Source: Theropithecus gelada (lineage: Eukaryota; Chordata; Mammalia; Primates; Cercopithecidae). Taken from it: DNA of 64,000 bases. This document shows, one piece after another, positions 57,230-64,000 of the stretch. Under the pieces are notes generated by a model. The model ran no database searches. It was not told the DNA's origin and saw only the letters and a program-made list of their open reading frames with translations. The first letter of the stretch is position 1, and each line of letters opens with the position of its first letter. Location: contig NC_037681.1 of the NCBI RefSeq assembly GCF_003255815.1, positions 79,621,606-79,685,605 on the forward strand, in the 5' to 3' direction. The position numbers were made by a program, and so were the translations under genes.

Positions 57230-59085
57230 GGAATAATAAAGAGAGAATGAAAATTTTAACAAAAGAAGTGAAAGATCTCTGCAGAGAAAGCTATGAAACA
57301 CTGATAAAAAAATTAAAGAAGACATAAAAATGAAAAATACCCCATATTCATGGATTGGAAGAACTAATATTTTTAAAATGCCCATACTACTTAAAGCAAT
57401 CGCAGAGTCAATGCAATCTCTATCAAAATACCAATGACATTCTTCACAGAAATAAAAAAGAATCATAAAATCAATATAGAACCATAAAAAGCATTGAATA
57501 GACAAGGTAATCTTGAACAAAAATAATAAAGCTAGAGACATCACAGTACCTGACTTATAAACATATCACAAAGTGATAGTAATCAAAACAGCATGATACT
57601 GGCATAAAAGCAGTCACATGGACCAATGGAAAAGAATAGAGAACCCAAAAATGAATCCATGCATTTACAGCCAACTCATTTTTGACAAAGGCACCAAGAA
57701 CATATATTGGGTAAAGGAGAGACTCTTCAGTAAATGGTGCCACCCCCCAAAAAAACTGGATAACTATATGCAGAAGAATGAAACTAGATCATCTCACCTT
57801 ACAAAAAATAAAATCAAAATTGATTAAAGACTTAAAGGTAAGACCTGAAACAATAAAACTACTAGAAGAAAACATTGGAGAATCTGGACAAAGATTTTTT
57901 GAATAAAACCTCAAAAGCAGAGGCAACATAAGAAAAATCAGAGAAAAGGGATCACATCAAGCTAAAAAAAACCTTTGGCACAGTAAAGGAAACAATCAAC
58001 ACAGTGAAGAGATAACCTATAGAACGGGAGAAAGTATTTGCAAACTATCTATCCAACAACAAAAATACATAAGGAAATCAACTCAGTACTAAATAAACCA
58101 AATAATTCAGTAAGCAAATGATCTGAATCGACACTTATCAAAAGAAGACATACAATTGGCCAACAGGTATAGGAAAAAAAATGGTCAACATCACTAACCA
58201 TCATGAACATATGAATCAAAACCACAATGAGATCTCATCTTATCATAGTTAAAAATGGCTATTATCAAAAAGACAGAAAATAACAGATGCTGGTTAGGAT
58301 GCAGAGAAAAGTGAACTCGTGCACACTGCTGATGGTAATGTAAATTACTACAACCATTACAGAAAACATTATGGAGGTTCCTTAGGAAACTGAAATTAGA
58401 ATTACTACATGATCCAGAAATCCCGCTTCTGGGTATATATCTAAAAGAAAGAAAATCAGTGTATTGAAGAGATATCTGAATTCTTATGTTTAATGCAGCA
58501 CCTTCATAATAGCCAAGATAAAGAATCAACGTAAATGTCTATCAATAGATGAATGGATTTAAAAATTTGGCATGTATACATGATGAAACACTATTTAGTA
58601 ATTTTTAAAAAATGAAATCCTGTCGTGTGCAGCAACGTGAATGGAACTGGAGGACATTATGTTAAGTGAAATAAGCCAGACAGAGAAAGATAAATATCGC
58701 ATGTTCTCACTCATATGTGGGAGCTAAAAAATTGATCTCATGGCAGTAGAGAGTAGAATGGTGATTACCAGAGGCTAGGGAGGGCAGAGGGGAGAGCAGG
58801 ATGAAGATAATTTGGTAGACGGGTACAAAAATACAGTTAGATGGAAGGAATAAGTTCTAGTGTTCAATAGCACAGTAGAGTGACTACAGTTAACAATAAT
58901 TTATTGTATATTTCATATGGATAGAAGACAAGTTTTGGAACATTCCTGACACAAAGGAAAATTTATAGTTTGAAGTGACGGATATCCCAGTTACCAGATT
59001 TGATTATTACACTTTGTATGGATTTGTCAAAATATCACATGTACTACATCAACATATACAAAGATTATGTATCAATAAAAAAAAG
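57230..59085 (+). mobile_element. 5'-truncated L1 (L1MA-like), ORF2 3' part and 3' UTR
   Basis: 1.85 kb of sense L1: 'catattcatggattggaaga', 'gatactggcataaaagcag', 'ccaatggaaaagaatagaga', 'aactggataactatatgcag', 'tttgcaaactatctatcc', 'ccacaatgagatctcatctt', 'aatagccaagataaagaatc', 'gaatggaactggaggacatt' and 'aataagccagacagagaaag', then a 3' UTR ending 'aaagattatgtatcaataaa' with a short A tail. ORF2 is broken by many stops. The 3' UTR type points to L1MA. Confidence 0.93.
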
Positions 59086-59178
59086 AAGGGAAAACAAATA
59101 TCACTAAAAGACTAACTTGATAATGTTATTGGAGCAATTCAATTTCAATATATATGAAAAGTTAAAAAGTATCAGGCA

Positions 59179-59495
59179 GCCAGGTGCGGTGGGTCACATC
59201 CACCAGTTTGGTACAAACTAATCCCAGCACTTTGGGAGGCTGAGGCAGGTGGATCACTTGAGGTCAGGAGTTGGAAACCAGCCTGGCCAATGTGGCGAAA
59301 CCCCGCCTCTACTAAAAACACAAAGATTAGCTGAGTGTGGTAGTGGGTGTCAGTAATCCCAGATACTGAAGAGGCTAAGGCAGGAGAATCTCTTGAAACT
59401 GGGAGGTGGAGGTTGCAGTGAGCCAAGATCGCGCCACTTCTCTCCAGCCTGGGCCACAGGAGTAAAACTGTCTCAAACAAACAAACAACAACAAC
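59179..59495 (+). mobile_element. Alu SINE, full-length, with internal foreign segment
   Basis: Sense Alu with a perfect 14-bp target duplication AAAAGTATCAGGCA (59165-59178 and 59496-59509). In the left monomer, about 59200-59219 ('caccagtttggtacaaac' and neighbours) replaces the 'gcctg' expected after 'ggctca', adding roughly 15-20 unrelated bases close to the Pol III A box. The rest follows an AluS-like consensus. Confidence 0.95.
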
Positions 59496-59602
59496 AAAAG
59501 TATCAGGCATAAAATAAACACATTTTTGGAATTTACTCTTAGTTCACAAATTTAAGCAAACATTTTTCACCCATCATAAAAAATGCCCTAAACTAAGTCA
59601 GA

Positions 59603-59610
<8 letters not shown>

Positions 59611-59633
<23 letters not shown>

Positions 59634-59914
59634 GAGACGGAGTCTCGCTCTGTCACCCAGACTGGAGTGCAGTGGCCGGATCTCAGCTCACTGCAAGCTC
59701 TGCCTCCCGGGTTCACGCCATTCTCCTGCCTCAGCCTCCCAAGTAGCTGGGACTACAGGCGCCCACCACCATACCCGGCTAATTTTTTGTGTTTTTAGTA
59801 GAGACGGGGTTTCACCGTGTTAGCCAGGATGGTCTCGATCTCCTGACCTCGTGATCCACCCGCCTCCGCCTCCCAAAGTGCTGGGATTACAGGCGTGAGC
59901 CACCGCGCCCGGCC
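59611..59914 (-). mobile_element. AluY SINE, full-length, antisense
   Basis: Closest to consensus of all Alus here. Carries AluY-type words 'ctcactgcaagctctgcc', 'gggttcacgccattctcc' and 'gtgttagccaggatggtc', plus 'ggccggatctcagctc' in place of the standard 'ggcgcgatctcggctc'. Long T tract of about 26. Perfect 14-bp target duplication GTCAGAAAACTTTT (59597-59610 and 59915-59928), with an L1-endonuclease-type TTTT/AA site. Confidence 0.96.
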
Positions 59915-59928
59915 GTCAGAAAACTTTT

Positions 59929-60734
59929 AAATGGACTACATAAACTCTTTAACCATTGGCCTCAGAACACCTTATCTTGTCTCATCAGTCAACCCACAAG
60001 AATTTTTTTTTGAATGTTTGAAGTGCTCCAGAATCTAATGATCTTTTCTCCCTTCATACCCTCACTATGTCAGACCAAATTCCACCTTGTTTTTTTTTTT
60101 TTTTTTTTTTTAATTATACAGTTTGGTTTTTTTTAAACATTTCAGACTTTTTTCACTTGCTTTTGCTTTTAAATCTCTCTTTACTGACTTCAAGTGCCTT
60201 TCAAAAAAAAAAAAAAAAAAACACAACAACAACAGATACTTGCTTTCAACAAGTGTACAAACTGCTTCAATCAGTAGATTTTGCTTTTCCCTCCTTCCTA
60301 GAAAAATTGCTATTTAGTGTTTCCTTCTCATTTCATCAGTTTTCTAGAAACTATGGTAAGGTATGCATACCATACGTCAGAAAACAGTCTTTGGGGACTC
60401 TACAAACTCCTCTTTTTCCTTTCCCATTAGTAGTGGAGTGTATATCTGGTCAGCTATGTAACTTTTTTTCAGGGATGCACTGATACAGGTATTTATTTTC
60501 ATATGATGGAGACACCTTTCCTATAAACATCAACAAAAACATGTTCGGGGTAATTTCTCTCATCCCATTATCCCTCCTCCATATACTTCAAATTCAATTT
60601 TTGTTGGCCCTTTGGTATCATTTGGATATTCTGGTTTTGTGTTATGATGAAGTTCTAATTGTAGCACTTTAAAACCACACAATCAGATTATTTGCCTTTG
60701 TTTCTTCAATAGTCACCTTGGTAGAAGAACTGTC
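59929..60734. other. Unassigned non-coding DNA with homopolymers
   Basis: T tract at about 60090-60111 and an A tract followed by CAA units at 60203-60232. The 138-codon open frame at 60067-60483 is made of these tracts plus T-rich DNA and is not credible as a gene. Confidence 0.6.
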
Positions 60735-60850
60735 TTTTTCAAACATTATGTTCCCAGAATTTAACATAATATGTAGTCCATAATAGGGGCTGGGTAATGG
60801 TAGATGGTAAATAAATCGTTCAGTTGAATTGCTAAATGAAGGGTACAACA
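60735..60850 (+). repeat. L2 LINE 3'-end fragment
   Basis: Sense L2 end: 'attatgttcccagaattta', 'cataatatgtagtccataat', 'aggggctgggtaatggtag' and 'aaataaatcgttcagttgaa'. Confidence 0.65.
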
Positions 60851-61141
60851 TTTGGGTTAAAGGAAAGAATTGCTAATGAAGAATAGGAAACTAAAATGGG
60901 TTGACTTAGAGAATACAAAAGGCTAAAACATGAGTTCTGTTAAGAGTATCTGTAGAATTCTGCCTTTTCATCTGCAGAAAGACAACAGCTTTCTCCATGT
61001 TTTCCAAGGTTGACCCCAAAGGCATAACTAAGCTCCTCCCAAGTCAGATAGTCTTCTGCTGAGCGAAGCCTTAGGCAAAAGCCTGCATTATTTGCCAATA
61101 CCATTTAATATCTTCCATACCCAATAGCCAAGAAGGGTATA
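60851..61141. other. Unassigned non-coding DNA
   Basis: No gene or named repeat. Confidence 0.5.
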
Positions 61142-61152
61142 AAAGCATCTAT

Positions 61153-61278
61153 AAGGGTATTTTCTCTCTCCGCTTGGGGCCCCCCTCCCTCTGTTTTTGT
61201 ACAGGGAGCTTTTTCTGTCTTTCTTGCCTATTAAACTTTCTGCTCTTTCAAACCACAAAAAAAGAAAAGAAAAGAAAG
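61153..61278 (+). mobile_element. Short retrocopy of an apparently LTR-terminated RNA
   Basis: A 126-bp insert flanked by a perfect 11-bp direct repeat AAAGCATCTAT (61142-61152 and 61279-61289). It ends in an A-rich tail (61256-61278) placed 21 nt after an ATTAAA poly(A) signal (61230-61235). The body, with 'cttggggcccccctccctc' and 'cttgcctattaaactttctg', looks like the R/U5-side end of an ERV1 LTR. Together these are the marks of L1-mediated retrotransposition of a severely 5'-truncated transcript that ended in an LTR poly(A) site. Source LTR family not identified. Confidence 0.78.
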
Positions 61279-61289
61279 AAAGCATCTAT

Positions 61290-61674
61290 GAGCTCTGAAA
61301 GTCAATTTATTTCAACATACATGTATTCAGAGCCTACTCTGTTCTGGAACTGCAGATACAGAGATGACAGGATCACCATTCCAACAGTAGTAAGCTTTTC
61401 TCAACCCAGTGCACTCACTATGCCAGTCAGTCCAGTGGTCTCTACACCAGATTATCTGTGACATCACCCCAGCATATCTTTAATGCTTGTAAATAAATTC
61501 AAATTGCTTATTTTCTTATAGGTATATCATTCTTCTCTTTTTGTTTTTTGTTGTTTTTGCCATTCTTCTTTACCCACTATAAATTTAACGTTATTTTCAG
61601 TAAATGATATGCCCAAACAGAGTTCTAATACATTGTTAATGTTTAATTGGTAGTTTTTTTTACTACATTACATT
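61290..61674. other. Unassigned non-coding DNA
   Basis: No gene or named repeat. Confidence 0.5.
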
Positions 61675-61760
61675 TTTCATTTTTAAAATACTTATTCAAT
61701 GACTGTACACCAAGAATGTTTCTATCCACTGGAATGCGTAAATGAACAAAGTTTAAAAAG
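61675..61760 (-). repeat. L2 LINE 3'-end fragment
   Basis: Antisense L2 end: 'aaaatacttattcaatgac', 'gtacaccaagaatgtttct', 'atccactggaatgcgtaaat' and 'gaacaaag', corresponding to 'tatttattgagtgcctac' and 'ggcactggggatacagcag'. Confidence 0.65.
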
Positions 61761-61764
61761 TTCC

Positions 61765-62011
61765 TTATTTATTTTTATTTATTTATTTATTTTTGAGGCA
61801 GGATATCACTCTTCCACCCAGACTGGAGTGCAATGATGCAATCATGGCTCATTGCTGCCTTGATCTCCTGGGCTCAAGTGATCCTCCTACGTCAGCCTCC
61901 TGAGTAGCTGGGGCTACAGGTTGAGTGCCACCGCACCCAGCTAATTTTTTTTTTAATTTAGTTTTTGTAAAGATGGGGTCTCACTATGTTGCCTAGGCTA
62001 GTCTTGAACTC
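61765..62011 (-). mobile_element. Alu SINE (AluJ-like), 5'-truncated, antisense
   Basis: (TTTA)n tail at 61765-61793, then 'gaggcaggatatcactcttcc', a full right monomer and part of the left monomer, ending 'ctaggctagtcttgaactc'. Short direct repeat TTCCTT flanks both ends (61761, 62012), possibly a remnant target duplication. Confidence 0.92.
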
Positions 62012-63333
62012 TTCCTTTGTTAAATAGACAGTTACATTCTCATGAGGGGGTAGGCAATAAACAAACATAAATGGTTTCAACTAGCATTTATACTACAATA
62101 ATGCTATGAAACAAACAAATCTAAATCTCAGAATTGCAACACCAAACATTCATCTCAATAACAGTTCTGTGGGGCAGCTAGAAGGGGACTGACCTTAGCA
62201 GAGTTTTGCTTATCTTGGCTCTAGACCATCAGCTGGATCAGATCTGCTCCTCTCGTTTCTTCAGTCTCCCTTGACCAGTTATCTGGAGCATGTTGTTCTT
62301 GTGGGGAACTGTAGGAGTGCAAGAGAACAAGCCGGATCATGGCAGCAAGTCTAAATCTCTGCTTCTGTCACATTTACTAACATTTCATTAACTCAGACAA
62401 TTCACATGCCAAGCCCAACATGAGTGGATCAAGGGAGTATTTTTCACATATAGTGGAAAAAACTGCAAGTTACATAGGAAAAAGGGTAATGTGTAATTTT
62501 ATAATAAAAAGAGAATGAGGATTAAAAGTGTTAATAATAACTCAAATCAGTCACTGTTGTCTCTCTTGTTCACAATTCATGTTCCTTCTGCACCTGAGAC
62601 ATATTAACTGCCATTCCAAGAAACCCACAAAGTCTCACCAGTTATGGCATTGAGTCCAGGATCTCATGATCCATGTCTGGTCTGGATGGAACTTTTCTTT
62701 ATCTGGACCTCTATGAAAAGATATGTTATCTGCCCCCACACATCTAATGTCCCATGCTGGAATACAAACAGAACAAACAAACAGCTGCATTCAACAAGGA
62801 GACAATTGGGAGAAACACAGAATAATAACTGGTATATAGAAATTTTGAAACTCTGCTGAACAAATTTTGCCAGTGTCTCCTACAAAGATGTTGGTATATA
62901 TTTTGGTTAAGCCCTGTTTCTATACCTGGGAGTTTATCCCCAGTCTACTGTTGTACACAAGTCTTTGTTCTTATCTTGGAACTCCTTGTTTTTTCATTTT
63001 TGGCTTTCTGATGAGTAGAGGAGAATATGCCCTCTTGGTAGCTGAACAGATTTCTCGGCCTGCTTCCTGTCTGTAAAATCTTAGGGTCTCAGAGATTCTT
63101 ATATATTTCAAATAGACATGATTTTTAAAAATCCAGGCTGATGGTAATCTTGCCAATACAGCTCTCTCAAAAACTCTATTAGCTTTCTGTTTGCTTCCAG
63201 TCAACTACTATGTGCCAAATGCCTCAACCATGATTATTTTAGAGACAGGTTCCTTTCTAGATATAAGTAGGTGATTTGCATGTATTAGGCGTCTGTGAGA
63301 TGCGCCCTCAGTCTCCTTAATCTTTTCAGGAAT
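62012..63333. other. Non-coding DNA, possible old repeat
   Basis: 62160-62520 (with 'cattaactcagacaattcac' and 'atgccaagcccaacatgag') resembles an old interspersed repeat that I cannot name. The rest is unique-looking. No supported gene. Confidence 0.45.
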
Positions 63334-63652
63334 TTTTTCTTTTTTCTTTTCTTTCTTTTTTTTTTTTGAGATGGAGTATCACTCTGTCGGCCAGGCTAGA
63401 GTGCAGTGGCGCGATCTCGGCTCACTGCAACTTCCACCTCTTGGGTTCAAGCAATTCTCCTGCCTCAGCCTCCCAAGTAGCTGGGACTGCAGGCACACAC
63501 CGCCACTCCTGGCTAACTTTTTTTGTTTTAGTAGAGATGGGTTTTCACCGTGTTGCCCAGGCTGCTCTCGAACTACTGAGCTCAGGCAATCTGCCCACCT
63601 TGGCCTCCCAGAGTGCTGGGATTACAGGTGTGAGCCACCACACTCCACCCTT
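63334..63652 (-). mobile_element. Alu SINE, full-length, antisense
   Basis: CT/T-rich tail, 'gagatggagtatcactctg', both monomers, and the end 'gagccaccacactccaccc'. Direct repeat TTTTCAGGAAT at 63323-63333 and 63653-63663 (11 bp) is the target duplication. The long open frame here (156 codons, 63371-63841) is antisense Alu plus its flank. Confidence 0.95.
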
Positions 63653-63663
63653 TTTTCAGGAAT

Positions 63664-64000
63664 CTTACCAATGGCTGTGACAACTATTTTCTTGATTTTG
63701 TCTTTATCTTATGGTGATGTTCTAATGACAACGTTCTCCATAGAGAGAAATGGTTTAATTTTCAAACTGATAATTTCCAGAATTTTGGGGTTCTCTCAGT
63801 TTCCCTCAATCTTATTTGCAAGTCAATCAATTCTTTCCTAAGCTTATATTTTTCTTGTAGTAACTTATTAAATGCAGACAACAGCCAATTCATACTATAA
63901 ATATTTTGCCCCCAAAACTTCCCAGCTCAAAGCTACGAGTACAGTTAGTACACTTTCTGCCTTCCAGATTATTGTAGTCAACAATTTTATCAAATGTTTT
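63664..64000. other. Unassigned non-coding DNA
   Basis: AT-rich end of the window. No gene or named repeat. Confidence 0.5.

Noticed and set aside
57176..57544. 122-codon minus-strand frame
   Set aside because: Antisense of the L1MA ORF2 fragment.
60067..60483. 138-codon open frame with poly-Phe and poly-Lys
   Set aside because: Composed of a T tract, an A tract and T-rich DNA; no protein family features.
61137..61145. TATAAAAG as a promoter before the retrocopy
   Set aside because: It partly overlaps the target duplication and no transcription start or downstream gene is visible.
63371..63841. 156-codon open frame
   Set aside because: It reads through an antisense Alu and its flank; antisense Alu gives such frames often.
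1..64000. CRISPR arrays, operons, insertion sequences or phage genes
   Set aside because: No spaced direct repeats or dense coding; Alu, L1, MIR and MaLR content shows a primate nuclear genome.
1..64000. tRNA, U6, 7SK, Y RNA or 5S genes or pseudogenes
   Set aside because: I looked for their conserved words by eye and found none outside Alu and MIR elements; a covariance-model search would be needed to exclude decayed copies.

Overview
The window is primate nuclear DNA, most consistent with human. It holds Alu elements of several ages (free monomers, AluJ/S-like copies and one AluY), THE1-type MaLR LTRs, a MADE1 mariner MITE, primate ERV1 LTRs, L1M to L1PB/PA fragments, and old mammalian MIR and L2 fossils, in AT-rich DNA with microsatellites. 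Nothing in the sequence separates human from another catarrhine. I found no protein-coding gene, no exon I can defend and no functional RNA gene. All long open frames fall inside Alu, L1 or LTR sequence, inside microsatellites, or in unique DNA with no recognisable protein. The window is best read as intergenic or deep-intronic DNA. Repeat names come from recalled consensus sequences, so family level is safer than subfamily.

Layout. 1-6.4 kb: mostly unassigned DNA with an L2 end, one Alu and a MIR. 6.4-12 kb: one fossil L1 (5' region, ORF1, ORF2) broken by an old Alu, an unidentified insert carrying an Alu monomer, a MIR that itself contains a younger L1 3' end, and an MLT1 LTR. 12.1-12.6 kb: solo ERV1 LTR with intact TAAT duplications. 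14.5-15.1 kb: Alu inside Alu. 16-19 kb: HAL1/L1-like fossil, near-perfect MADE1 hairpin, MLT1, TG/GA microsatellite, Alu. 19.5-24.1 kb: two THE1-type LTRs in opposite orientation, MIRs, a truncated Alu, a hAT fossil, L2. 24-31 kb: mostly unique, with MIR, AC/AG microsatellite, L2, MLT1 and an antisense L1M 3' end. 32-38.9 kb: a 98-bp sequence at 32.0 kb recurs inverted at 38.6 kb with three mismatches; between them lie an ERV1 LTR (34.0-34.7 kb) and an Alu monomer. 39-57 kb: mostly unique DNA with three or four possible regulatory islands, a strong CTCF-like motif at 46.17 kb, two Alus, two MIRs on each strand, a hAT fossil and a second Alu monomer. 57.2-64 kb: a 1.85-kb L1MA 3' fragment, an inverted Alu pair, L2 pieces, a tiny retrocopy of an apparently LTR-terminated RNA, and two more Alus.

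There are no genes acting together here. The content of interest is insertion history: nested retroelements, two retrocopies with clear insertion signatures (one possibly an L1 3' transduction), one unexplained inverted micro-duplication, and a few non-repeat islands that may be regulatory. I did not find a previously undescribed gene system.
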